Shown: positions 8,469 through 16,795 of the stretch, in pieces
Layout: each line of letters starts with the position of its first letter
How positions within the stretch are numbered: the stretch's first letter is position 1
Origin: Nocardia asteroides
GTDB taxonomy: Bacteria; Actinomycetota; Actinomycetes; Mycobacteriales; Mycobacteriaceae
Assembly (NCBI GenBank): GCA_019930625.1
Contig: CP082844.1
Span: forward strand, 3,224,001 to 3,288,000
Direction of reading: 5' to 3'
Length of the DNA: 64,000 nucleotides
Program-made: the position numbers and the translations under genes
The notes under the pieces: model-generated
Databases searched by the model: none
The model's input: only the letters and a program-made list of their open reading frames with translations
Told to the model about the DNA's origin: nothing

Positions 8469-9565
8469 CCGGTGACCTCGCGGCAGGCGCGGTAGAAATC
8501 CGCCCAGTCGGGCCGCTCGCGGACCACGGCCTCCAGGTACTCCGTCCACACCACCGCATCGGCCACCGGATCCTTGATCACCGAGCCGAGCACCGCGCCG
8601 GCGATGTCGGATGCGCGCAGCACGCCGTCTCCGAAGTGTGCCGAGAGCGCGATTCCGTTGGTGATCACCGAGATCGCCTCGGCGGTGGACAGCGTTCCGG
8701 ACGGCGACTTGAGCTTGGTGCGGCCGTCGGCGGTGCTACCGGAGCGCAGCTCGCGGAAGACCCGCACCACCCGCCGCACCTCCTCGGCCGCCGCGGGCAC
8801 GGTGGGCAGTTCCAGTGCGGAGCCGAGCTGCTCGACCCGCCTGGTGACGATGGCGACCTCCTCGTCCTCGCTGGCGGGCAGCGGCAGCACGACCGTGTTG
8901 AACCGGCGGCGCAAGGCGGAGGACAGCTCGTTCACGCCGCGGTCGCGGTCGTTGGCGGTGGCGATGACGTTGAAGCCCTTGGCCGCTTGCACCTCGGTGC
9001 CCAGTTCGGGTACCGGCAACGTCTTCTCGGACAGGATGGTGATCAGCGCGTCCTGCACGTCGGAGGGGATGCGGGTGAGCTCTTCGATCCGGGCGATGGA
9101 GCCGGCTCGCATGGCGGTGAGCACCGGTGACGGCACCAGCGCCGCGTCGCTCGGTCCTTCCGCGAGCAACCGCGCGTAGTTCCAGCCATAGCGGATCGCC
9201 TCCTCGGCCGTGCCCGAGGTGCCCTGCACCAGAAGGGTCGACGCACCGCTGATGGCGGCGGAAAGATGTTCCGACACCCAGGTTTTCGCGGTGCCGGGCA
9301 CACCGAGCAGCAGCAGCGCCCGGTCGGTGGCAAGCGTCGCGACCGCCACTTCCACGAGCCTGCGCGGGCCGACGTACTTCGGGGTGATCACGGTGCCGTC
9401 CGGGAGGGCGCCGCCGAGCAGGTAGGTGACCACCGCCCAGGGCGACAACCGCCAGGACGGCGGGCGGGGCCGGTCGTCGGCGGCGGCGAGGGCGCGCAAC
9501 TCGTCGGCGTATGCCTGTTCGGCGTGCGGGCGCAGCAGAGCCGGTGTCGGGTCGGTGGTGGTCAC
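8465..9565 (-). CDS. MoxR-type AAA+ ATPase (YehL-like)
   Basis: Hexameric AAA+ ATPase of 366 residues that would energise the VWA/DUF5682/SWIM system. Walker A is GVPGTAKT (88-95). The Walker B/helix-2 region is ARIEELTRIPSDVQDALITILSE, sensor 1 is VIATANDRDRGVNEL, and the arginine-finger region is SALRRRFN. The C-terminal part forms the small lid domain with an added segment TEYLEAVVRERPDWADFY. It is translationally coupled at both ends: GTG 9565 overlaps the SWIM gene stop, and its own stop overlaps the DUF5682 start. A 102-residue upstream extension of the frame is just the reverse reading of the SWIM gene and was excluded. Family assignment to MoxR is certain; subfamily YehL is inferred from the neighbours. 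Confidence 0.93.
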   Translation of the reverse strand: MTTTDPTPALLRPHAEQAYADELRALAAADDRPRPPSWRLSPWAVVTYLLGGALPDGTVITPKYVGPRRLVEVAVATLATDRALLLLGVPGTAKTWVSEHLSAAISGASTLLVQGTSGTAEEAIRYGWNYARLLAEGPSDAALVPSPVLTAMRAGSIARIEELTRIPSDVQDALITILSEKTLPVPELGTEVQAAKGFNVIATANDRDRGVNELSSALRRRFNTVVLPLPASEDEEVAIVTRRVEQLGSALELPTVPAAAEEVRRVVRVFRELRSGSTADGRTKLKSPSGTLSTAEAISVITNGIALSAHFGDGVLRASDIAGAVLGSVIKDPVADAVVWTEYLEAVVRERPDWADFYRACREVTG

Positions 9566-12432
9566 TGCAACTCCTCGAGCATCATCGAGCGGTGGTTGAG
9601 GTCGTGGGCGAGCTGGTCGAAGGCACGCTCCCAGGCGGGATCGTCGCATCGGCGGGCCACCGCGGACAGCGTGCCCGCGGCGGTGACGGGGAGGTGGACG
9701 GCCGCCGCGGCCAGCAGTGACCGGTGCGCGTTCGGCGACGCGCCGTGCGCCTCCGGGCGCCGCGCCGCGGCCCGCGCCCGCTCGACCAGCAGCCCGACCA
9801 CGTGCTTGGCCAGCGCTTCCGGCCACGGATGTCCCATCGCGGGCAGCAGGGCCTCGATCTCCGAGAGCCACGAGCCGTCCAGCCGCACCAGGTGCGCGGT
9901 CCGATCCGGCAGCGGTAGCAGCGCGAACAGCTCGCGCCTGCGCAACATCGCCAAGTCGGTGGGCACACCCGCTTCGAAAAGCGCTCGCGCCCAGGCCGAA
10001 TCACGTTGAGCCAGAGCGGCGTCCACCCAACCGTCGAAGACCGGCTGCCGGAACCGGTCCTCGATCGTGGCGCGCACCGCCTGCTGCGGTGTGCCGAGCA
10101 CACCGGCCCAATGGGTCAGCGGCGTCGCGGCGACCACTTGCCGGAGCCGGGCGGCGTGCACGTCGGGCGCGCCGTTCCAGCGGTAGGCGAATTCGACGGT
10201 GCGGTCGGTGATCCCGTCGCGCTGTGCGGCAGCGTCGAGCGTATCCGGAAGTGTGAGAACCACGTTCGTGTGCAGCATCCGTTGCTCGGCGCGGATCCAC
10301 GCGCGGGCCCGGTCGCGCATCCGCCGCGTGAACGCCGATTCCGGCAGCAGCGCGAGCAGTCCTGCGGCGGTGCGGCGCACGTCCGCGCGCCGGTCGTCCA
10401 GCGCCGTCTCCAGCAGGGGCTCGTCTTCGGGGCCGAGGCCCTCGGCGAGCAGGGCCAGCAGTTCTGCCTTCAGCGGCCCGGATTCCTTCGGCCATGCCGC
10501 GGTGAGCGCCGCCCTGGCCGCATCGGCGTCGCTGCGCCGGAGTTCGGCGAGCCAGTCGCGCCGCTCGGTCGGTCGGCCGAACAACCAGGTGTCCGTGGAG
10601 CGTTCGGATGGGCCGGACGGCTGCCGTACCAGGTCGTGCCAATCCGGATGCCGGGCCGCCAGCCAGCTGCCCCGGGCGCCCGCCAGGCGCAACAGCGGCT
10701 CACGCAAGGCGGCATTGATCTTCGCGTGCTCGAGCAGTTGCTCGCAGAGCGCATCCGGCGCCCGGTAGTCGTGCGGCTGCGCCGCGTCGATCCATTCGGG
10801 CAGGAAGGCCGAGCGCTCCCGCAGCATGCGCGCCAGGCGTGCCGCCGCGGGGCGCGGCAGCGACAGGCGGGGATCGTCCGCTGCGGGCTCGGGCGCCTCG
10901 GCGGTGGCGGGTACGACACCGCCGCGCGTGAAAAGGTCTTGTAGCGCGGCCGATTCGAGCAGCCGCGTCGCTGGTTCGCTCGGCAGCCGGTCGGCGGCAC
11001 GCGCGATGGGGGGCGCCAGCACGGCGAGATCCGGCGCGCGGCGGGCGGTGCCCAGCAGTGCGACCGACGTGAGGTCCGCGCCGGCTACCGCCCCGGTGGA
11101 CGGACGAGGCGCGTCCCGGGCGAAGGTTTCCGTGCGCACCAGATCGATCACCTCGCCCGCGGTGAACACCGAGATCGGCGTCAGCCCGTCGGCGCTCCAC
11201 TCGCCGACCACCGTCACCGGATGACCACCGGAAACGGCCAGCAGCGTCCACGGTTGCTCACCCGGCCGGATCGGCAGCGCCGTGCCGTCGGATTCGGTGA
11301 CATACCAGCCTTGTTCGGTGCGGGAGGCCACCACGTCGACCAGCAGCATCGGCCACGAACGCAACCACGGATCGGCGCCGAGCGCGCAGGCGTGCGCAGC
11401 CAGCGCCGCGGTGATAGTGGCGGGCCTGCCTGCGTCCTCGGGTAGCGTGGTGAAGGGTTCGGAGGCGCTGTGCTGTTCGCCCCAGAGCGCGCGCAGCGGC
11501 GCCGCGCCCGGATAGAAATGCAACTGTGCGTCGGCCAGTCGCCCGAGCGCGGGAACGTCGGCGGGGAAGCCGGGGGAACCGAAGGAATGGTCGACCACCA
11601 GCGCCCAGCGCCCGGTTTCCCGTCCGTACAGCCAGGTTCGCCGGGTGTAGAGGCGCTCCTCCTCGGTGATCTGCGAACCGAACACCATCCAGCGATCCCG
11701 GACCGGAGGTTCGGCGCGCACCGTCTCGGCCGGGGTGGGGTAGCCGACATGGGTCCGGATGCTGGCGCCCAGCGCGTGCGGCACCGCGTCGAGCTGCCGG
11801 TGCGCGGCGACCAGCAGGTGCATCCGCGCGTACTCGCGCAGCACCACGTCGGGCCAGTCGGTCCGCGTGGCCACGGCGGCCGGGAGCCGGCGCAGGGTAG
11901 CGGCGATGCCGGGGGCCTGCGCGTCGACCATGCGCGCGGCCACGGCCTCGAACGCGCGATACGAGCGATCGGCCTGCGCGAGCCCGGTGCGTACCTGGTC
12001 GCGCAGCCAGACGTCGAGTTCTTCCAGCCCCGCGGTCACCCGCAGCCGCCGCTGCTCGGCGGTGGCCGGGTTCGCGGTGCGGGCCCGGTCCGTGCTCGCG
12101 GCGGCGCGGGCCGCACGGCCGCCGATCCACGAGGCCGCGTAGTCCGCGGTCTCCGCGACGGCGGCGACCTCGCCCGCCGCCCAGCGCAGCAGCAGTGACA
12201 GTGCGTGTTTGCAGGGGAATTTGCGGCTCGGGCAGGAGCACCGGTACGCCGGACCGGACAGGTCGACGATCGTCTGGTACGGCGTGGCGCCGCTGCCCTG
12301 GCACCGCCCCCACAATGCCGTGCCGTGGTGCCCGCACTCATGCCAGCGGCCCATCAGCTTGCGCGCCGCGGACAGCGAATTCGCGTCCGGCGCCAACGCC
12401 GTGACCTGGTCTTCGGTCCACGGCGTCGTCAT
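9562..12432 (-). CDS. SWIM zinc-finger / DUF5691 fusion protein (YehQ-like)
   Basis: First gene of the MoxR operon, 956 residues. The N-terminal part has a SWIM zinc finger, C65-S-C67-x6-C74-K-H76, within YRCSCPSRKFPCKHALSLLL; SWIM fingers bind DNA or protein. The part after about residue 440 begins SVALLGTARRAPDLAVL, the hallmark of DUF5691, and continues as HEAT-like helical repeats. In many actinobacteria I recall these as two adjacent genes; here they are one uninterrupted frame. The start at ATG 12432 is preceded by GGAG at a normal distance; the frame stays open 184 codons further upstream but without family resemblance. It overlaps the MoxR gene by 4 bp. Confidence 0.85.
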   Translation of the reverse strand: MTTPWTEDQVTALAPDANSLSAARKLMGRWHECGHHGTALWGRCQGSGATPYQTIVDLSGPAYRCSCPSRKFPCKHALSLLLRWAAGEVAAVAETADYAASWIGGRAARAAASTDRARTANPATAEQRRLRVTAGLEELDVWLRDQVRTGLAQADRSYRAFEAVAARMVDAQAPGIAATLRRLPAAVATRTDWPDVVLREYARMHLLVAAHRQLDAVPHALGASIRTHVGYPTPAETVRAEPPVRDRWMVFGSQITEEERLYTRRTWLYGRETGRWALVVDHSFGSPGFPADVPALGRLADAQLHFYPGAAPLRALWGEQHSASEPFTTLPEDAGRPATITAALAAHACALGADPWLRSWPMLLVDVVASRTEQGWYVTESDGTALPIRPGEQPWTLLAVSGGHPVTVVGEWSADGLTPISVFTAGEVIDLVRTETFARDAPRPSTGAVAGADLTSVALLGTARRAPDLAVLAPPIARAADRLPSEPATRLLESAALQDLFTRGGVVPATAEAPEPAADDPRLSLPRPAAARLARMLRERSAFLPEWIDAAQPHDYRAPDALCEQLLEHAKINAALREPLLRLAGARGSWLAARHPDWHDLVRQPSGPSERSTDTWLFGRPTERRDWLAELRRSDADAARAALTAAWPKESGPLKAELLALLAEGLGPEDEPLLETALDDRRADVRRTAAGLLALLPESAFTRRMRDRARAWIRAEQRMLHTNVVLTLPDTLDAAAQRDGITDRTVEFAYRWNGAPDVHAARLRQVVAATPLTHWAGVLGTPQQAVRATIEDRFRQPVFDGWVDAALAQRDSAWARALFEAGVPTDLAMLRRRELFALLPLPDRTAHLVRLDGSWLSEIEALLPAMGHPWPEALAKHVVGLLVERARAAARRPEAHGASPNAHRSLLAAAAVHLPVTAAGTLSAVARRCDDPAWERAFDQLAHDLNHRSMMLEELQ

Positions 12433-12868
12433 CGGGCGGCTCCAGCTCGGTGCTGCCTCATCGCCTTCCTTCGTTCCTCGGTTGAGGACGATTTCTACCC
12501 CAGCGCACCGACAGGTGCCGCCACCGGTGCCACCCCGCATACGGAACCGCTTGTCCCGGTGCCGTATTCGCCATCCGGCAAATGTTGCGCCGCTCGGGGT
12601 GCTCTGGCATTCTGTCCTGTTCGGCTCGACCGAGCCACCCGAAACGGGTGTTGACACCATCGAGCTGCCCGCCGGGGTTGGCACGAGGGGTGGACATCGA
12701 GACGCGGCGCAGGCTTTTCGATGACCATATCCATCCCCGCGGGCAGATTCGCATGGGAGCGGTGGGCGATTCCGGCGCCATCGGGTAGCGTTTCGCACAG
12801 CTTCGACAAGGCGCCGCGCACGGGGTCGGAGGACGTGTGGCGGCTCGATGGTGGAGGGGATTTTTCGC
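12433..12868. other. 436-bp divergent intergenic region
   Basis: This separates the minus-strand MoxR operon from the plus-strand ATPase gene and must hold both promoters. I see a palindrome GGTGT-TG-ACACC and a short inverted repeat GGCTC/GAGCC, but no convincing promoter and no gene. Confidence 0.5.
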
Positions 12869-15313
12869 ATGCGCCTGGATCCCGACGCTGTCCAGGCCGC
12901 CGGTTCCACGGACGCCGCGCCCCGGCTCTCGGAGGTGGTGACGAGGCGCCTCGCCGAGGACCCAGCGGTAACGCCCTCGGTCACGCGGACCGTGTTGCGC
13001 GCTCTCGGCGCCGCCGAATCGGACGACGCCGCAACGGCATTCGATCACTCCGGGATCTTCCTGAGCGTCATCCGGGTGCGCGGTTTCCGAGGCATCGGCC
13101 CGGAGACGACGCTCCAGCTGCCGCCCGGCCCCGGTCTCACGCTCGTGGTCGGGCGGAACGGTAGCGGTAAATCCAGTTTCGCCGAAGCCGCCGAAATGGC
13201 CCTGACCGGCGGGAACCGCCGGTGGGACGGTCGATCGGCGGCGTGGCGGGAAGGCTGGCGCAACCTGCACGACGGCACGGCCGCCCGTATCGAGTTGGAG
13301 TTGCTCACCGCGGGTGACGCCCCCCGGCTCACCATCACCAAGGAGTGGGCGGCTGAGGCGGACCTGCCCGACGCGCACTGGACCCAGCGGTATCCGCCCG
13401 CGCCGCCGACGGAGTTCGACATGGACCGGTGGGCGGCCCAGCTCGAGCTCTACCGTCCCTTCCTGTCCTACAGCGAACTCGGCGCGCTGGTGGACGGCAA
13501 GCCCAGCGACCTGTTCGACGCGCTGCACCAGCTGCTGGGGCTCGACGAACTCACCCTGGCGCAGGAGCGGATCCGCATGCGCCGCCTGGAGCTGGAACGC
13601 GCTGTGCGGGATTCGCGTCAGGAGCGGCTGGAACTACTGGACCTGCTCGCGTCGGTGGCCGACGACCGCGCGGTCCGGGTCGCCGGGTTGCTGCGGCCCG
13701 CTCAGCCGGATCTCGCCGCCGTTGGCCGTGAAGTGCTGGGCGTGGTGGACGACCCGGCGGGACCGGACGGCTTGCGCGCGATCGTGCGGCTCGCGCTGCC
13801 CGATGACACCGAAGTGGAAGCCGTGGCCGGCCGCCTCGAATCGTGGGGCGCGGCCCTCGCGGAGGGCGCTACCGCCGACGCCGAAGCCGATCTGCGCGTG
13901 CTCGAGCTACTGCGCAAGGCGCGCGAGCATCAGGCGGCGAGCGGGAGTTGCCCGTGTCCGGTGTGCGGCCGCGGCGCCTTGGACGAGGACTGGTTGCGCG
14001 AGACCGACGCCGCCATCGAGCGGCTGTCCGCCCGGGTGAACGCGCTCACCACCGCCCGCAGGGAGTTCGGCAACGCCGTGCGGGCCGCGCGGGCGCTTCC
14101 CGACCTCGTCCCCGCCGAACTGGATTTCGATCCGCGCAACCCCCCGTCGGTCGACACCACGGCGGTGCGCGAGGCATGGGCCGACTGGGCGGCGCTGACC
14201 ACCACCGAATACACCCCGGACCTGCCCGACCGGCTGCGCAGCGCGCACGCGCGACTGGTCGACGAACTGGACCTGTTGCAGAAGGGCACCCGCAAGGAGC
14301 TCGACCGCTTGGACGAGGTGTGGACGCCCCTGGTGCCGCGCATCGTGGCCTGGCTGGACGGCGCGCGCGAGGTGGCCGCGCACGCGGCGGAACTGCGGAC
14401 GGTGAAGAAGGCCGAGGACTGGTTGAAGTCGGCCACCGCGGGCCTGCGCGGCGAGCGGATGACGCCGCTGGAGACGACGGCTCGCTGGGTGTGGCGCACG
14501 CTGCGGCAGCAGAGCAACGTCGAGCTCGGCGCGATCCGTTTGCAGGGCAACGCCGGCACCGCGCGCCGCGTGCTGCTCGACGTGACCGTCGACGAGGTCG
14601 ACGGGGCCGCACTGGGCGTGATGAGCCAAGGGGAGTTGCACGCGCTCGGTCTCTCGCTGTTCCTGCCGCGAGCCACGGTGGAGGACAGTCCCTTCCGGTT
14701 CGTCATGATCGATGACCCGGTACAGGCGATGGACCCGGCCAAAGTGGACGGCCTGGCCCAAGTGCTCGCCACGGTCGCCTGGACCCGTCAGGTGGTGGTC
14801 TTCACCCATGACGAGCGCCTCGCCGAAGCGGTGCGGCGGATGCAGCTCGACGCGACCGTGCTCGAGGTCCAGCGCCGCGACCGCTCGGTGGTCGAGGTGC
14901 GAGTGTCCAGCGACCCGATCCGCCGCTACCTCGACGACGCCCGCGCTCTGGTGCGCACCCCGCAGTTGCCCGCGGCGATCGCCGATGAACTGGTGGCCAC
15001 CTGCTGCCGTTCCGCAGTGGAGGCGGCCAGTCTCGCCAGAGCGCGCCGTACCCTGCTCGCCGCGGGCATGAACCACCGCGAGGTGGAACGCCACATCGAT
15101 GCCGCGCACTCCACCAGGGCGAAGGTGGCGCTGGCGGTGTTCGGCGTCGGCAGCAAGGTCGACGACCTGAACAAGAACCTCATCGCGTTGGAAGGACGGT
15201 GGGTGGTGGACGCACTGCGCGACGCGACGGCGGGCGCGCACGTGCCGATCGGGCGCGACATGCGCGAGCTGATCGGTGAGACCGAGAGATTCGTCGCGTG
15301 GCTGGCCCGGTGA
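12869..15313 (+). CDS. Rad50/SMC-like AAA ATPase with zinc hook
   Basis: DNA-repair or defence-type ABC ATPase of 814 residues. Walker A is GRNGSGKS (95-102) preceded by RGFRGIGP, as in RecF/Rad50 proteins. A central coiled-coil region carries a CPVC hook (C363-P-V-C366) in ASGSCPCPVCGRGAL. The C-terminal lobe has the ABC signature MSQGELHALGLSLFL, Walker B FVMIDDPVQAMD and the switch histidine VVVFTHDERL. About 130 residues follow the ATPase lobe and look like an extra helical domain. Start ATG 12869 has GGAGGGG upstream; an in-frame ATG at 12848 is possible but lacks a ribosome site. A small gene follows after 7 bp, so the two probably work together. I could not assign it to a named system. 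Confidence 0.85.
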   Translation: MRLDPDAVQAAGSTDAAPRLSEVVTRRLAEDPAVTPSVTRTVLRALGAAESDDAATAFDHSGIFLSVIRVRGFRGIGPETTLQLPPGPGLTLVVGRNGSGKSSFAEAAEMALTGGNRRWDGRSAAWREGWRNLHDGTAARIELELLTAGDAPRLTITKEWAAEADLPDAHWTQRYPPAPPTEFDMDRWAAQLELYRPFLSYSELGALVDGKPSDLFDALHQLLGLDELTLAQERIRMRRLELERAVRDSRQERLELLDLLASVADDRAVRVAGLLRPAQPDLAAVGREVLGVVDDPAGPDGLRAIVRLALPDDTEVEAVAGRLESWGAALAEGATADAEADLRVLELLRKAREHQAASGSCPCPVCGRGALDEDWLRETDAAIERLSARVNALTTARREFGNAVRAARALPDLVPAELDFDPRNPPSVDTTAVREAWADWAALTTTEYTPDLPDRLRSAHARLVDELDLLQKGTRKELDRLDEVWTPLVPRIVAWLDGAREVAAHAAELRTVKKAEDWLKSATAGLRGERMTPLETTARWVWRTLRQQSNVELGAIRLQGNAGTARRVLLDVTVDEVDGAALGVMSQGELHALGLSLFLPRATVEDSPFRFVMIDDPVQAMDPAKVDGLAQVLATVAWTRQVVVFTHDERLAEAVRRMQLDATVLEVQRRDRSVVEVRVSSDPIRRYLDDARALVRTPQLPAAIADELVATCCRSAVEAASLARARRTLLAAGMNHREVERHIDAAHSTRAKVALAVFGVGSKVDDLNKNLIALEGRWVVDALRDATAGAHVPIGRDMRELIGETERFVAWLAR

Positions 15314-15320
15314 AGCGCCG

Positions 15321-15809
15321 ATGAGCGGGCGGCGCCGGCCGGTCGGCGCACGCCGTGGGCCTCAGGGCGGCGAGGGCGCGCCCCGGCACGGGCAACGCGG
15401 GCGCAAGAACGGCGCGCACCGCTCGCGACCGAATCGGCCGTCGATCGCCGAACGGCTGGAAACCGTCGACCTGCTGCTCGCCGGCTCGGTGACCGACGCG
15501 GGCGGGTTGTGGTCCAGGGCCACCGCCTGGATTCTGCGGATCGCCCTGGAACAGGCCGTGGACGAGTTGTGGCTGCGACTGGCGCCCGCGCTGGCCCGCT
15601 GTCCGATGCGGGCGCAGCTGATCGCGCTGCGCGCGTTCGCGGGACCGGAGGAGGCGGCTCGGGTGGCCGTGCTCTGGGCGGCGCTGTCGCGCGCCGCTCA
15701 CCACCACGACTACGAACTCGCACCGAGCGTCACCGATCTGCGGCGCTGGCGGGAGCAGACCGTCGCCCTGGTCGCGGACTTGGCGGCGGTGGCCGCGCAC
15801 CGGGAATGA
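15321..15809 (+). CDS. Small helical partner of the Rad50-like ATPase, HEPN-like motif
   Basis: Unrecognised 162-residue protein. The first 40 residues are very basic (Arg/Gly-rich), suggesting nucleic-acid contact. The rest is helical. A conserved-looking R-x3-E segment RIALEQAVDELW (about 73-84) is followed by SRAAHHHDYELAP, in which R124 and H129 have the R-x4-H spacing of HEPN ribonucleases. That resemblance is a motif match only. It begins 7 bp after the ATPase stop, which fits an operon in which the ATPase controls a small effector. Alternatives are a structural subunit or a non-catalytic HEPN adaptor. Confidence 0.65.
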   Translation: MSGRRRPVGARRGPQGGEGAPRHGQRGRKNGAHRSRPNRPSIAERLETVDLLLAGSVTDAGGLWSRATAWILRIALEQAVDELWLRLAPALARCPMRAQLIALRAFAGPEEAARVAVLWAALSRAAHHHDYELAPSVTDLRRWREQTVALVADLAAVAAHRE

Positions 15810-15866
15810 CGCCAAGCGATCGGCGGCACTTGCCCCTCGATCTACCTGATGACGGGAGGGCCCGGC

Positions 15867-16090
15867 ATGAGCGACCAGGATCGAATTCTGCGGTGCGGCG
15901 TGACCACGGCGGGCTGCGCTCCGGGCCGGAGCCGGGACGGCGTGAGTTCTCGAGTTTGCCGGAGGCACTGCGCCACGGCGATCATGAGGGACCCCCGAGC
16001 ACGGACGGGAGATGGCATGACCCGCTCCCACCGAGGTGGTCGCACCGGCACGACCACGACGGGTCGCGCTCGTACCGGAGAGGAGACAGC
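15867..16090 (+). repeat. Diverged 75-bp tandem repeat array upstream of ychJ
   Basis: Three units start at 15867 (ATG), 15942 (GTG) and 16017 (ATG), and the ychJ ATG follows at 16091. The first and third units are about 60 per cent identical by hand alignment; the second is weaker. Unit 1 has GAGCGACCAGG, 16 bases, then CGGCGTGACCACG, exactly the spacing of the array at 4459-4684. Unit ends resemble a ribosome site followed by GCATGAG. Confidence 0.7.
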
Positions 16091-16094
16091 ATGA
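15867..16094 (+). CDS. Repeat-built leader ORF coupled to ychJ
   Basis: Possible small protein of 75 residues, function unknown. It starts MSDQDRILRCGVTTAG and ends TGEETA, with its TGA overlapping the ychJ start as ATGA. The beginning matches the S-D-Q-x-R-x3-R-x2-V-T-T-x-G pattern of the ORF before the VWA gene, and the end matches SGEDTA there. A GGGAGGG precedes ATG 15867. An ATG at 15849 in the same frame is also possible. Protein coding is unproven; it could be a regulatory leader. Confidence 0.35.
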   Translation: MSDQDRILRCGVTTAGCAPGRSRDGVSSRVCRRHCATAIMRDPRARTGDGMTRSHRGGRTGTTTTGRARTGEETA

Positions 16095-16480
16095 GCGGAG
16101 CACAACGGTGCCCGTGCGGGCGCGGTGACACATACGACGAGTGCTGTGGTCCGGTGCTGCGCGGTGAGCGCCCGGCGGCGACCGCCGAAGCGCTGATGCG
16201 GTCGCGCTACACCGCCTTCGCAGTGGGTGACGCCGACTATCTGCTGCGTTCCTGGCATTCGCGCACCCGCCCGCGCGAGGTGACCCTCGATCCGGCGCAG
16301 CGCTGGCTGTTCCTGGAGATCTCCCGCACCGAGCGCGGTGGACCGTTCGACGACACCGGCACGGTGGCGTTCGTCGCGCACTACCGGGACGCGGATGGGC
16401 GCGGCGCGCTGCACGAGATCAGCAGGTTCGCCCGGTCCGACGGCGCGTGGGTCTACCTGGACGGCGCGCACGACGCCTGA
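16091..16480 (+). CDS. YchJ family protein (SEC-C motif)
   Basis: 129-residue protein of the YchJ/UPF0225 family. The N-terminal SEC-C zinc motif is CPCGRGDTYDECCGP, followed by the family signature AEALMRSRYTAFAVGDADYLLRSWH and a small NTF2-like domain. The zinc motif is the same type as in the SecA C-terminus; the function of YchJ proteins is not established. The start at ATG 16091 follows GGAGAGGAG and overlaps the TGA of the repeat ORF. The closely following SelW-like gene has its own start signals. Confidence 0.9.
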   Translation: MSGAQRCPCGRGDTYDECCGPVLRGERPAATAEALMRSRYTAFAVGDADYLLRSWHSRTRPREVTLDPAQRWLFLEISRTERGGPFDDTGTVAFVAHYRDADGRGALHEISRFARSDGAWVYLDGAHDA

Positions 16481-16484
16481 CCGG

Positions 16485-16490
16485 TAGCGT
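16485..16490 (+). promoter_or_regulatory. -10 element, leaderless start of SelW-like gene
   Basis: TAGCGT lies 8 bases before ATG 16499, and there is no ribosome site. In actinobacteria a TANNNT box at this spacing usually gives a leaderless transcript. Confidence 0.4.
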
Positions 16491-16498
16491 CAGCGGGC

Positions 16499-16774
16499 AT
16501 GGCACGCGTCGCGATCGAGTACTGCACCCAATGTCGCTGGCTGCTGCGGGCGGGCTGGATGGCGCAGGAATTGCTCAGCACGTTCGCCACCGATCTGGAC
16601 GAAGTCGCGCTCATCCCGGGTTCGGGCGGGGTCTTCCGAATCACCGTCGACGGCGAACAGATCTGGGAGCGCAAGGCCGACGGCGGCTTCCCCGACATCG
16701 CGGTGCTGAAGCAGCGCGTGCGCGACCGGGTCGCACCGGAGCGCGACCTCGGTCACGTCGACCGGCGCGACTGA
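16499..16774 (+). CDS. SelT/SelW/SelH-family (Rdx) thioredoxin-fold protein
   Basis: 91-residue thioredoxin-fold protein with the redox motif C-T-Q-C in VAIEYCTQCRWLLRA, where eukaryotic SelW has a selenocysteine. The later FRITVDGEQIWERKADGGFPD is the conserved Rdx core. Bacterial members are presumed to handle thiol redox chemistry, with unknown partners. It follows ychJ by 18 bp. The neighbouring FmdB-like gene is convergent, so three small Cys-rich proteins lie side by side. Confidence 0.88.
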   Translation: MARVAIEYCTQCRWLLRAGWMAQELLSTFATDLDEVALIPGSGGVFRITVDGEQIWERKADGGFPDIAVLKQRVRDRVAPERDLGHVDRRD

Positions 16775-16795
16775 ACCGCACCGGCCGGACCGAAG

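Noticed and set aside
15849..16480. YchJ fused to the upstream repeat frame
   Set aside because: The repeat frame stops at 16094 and is in a different frame; the SEC-C protein starts at 16091.
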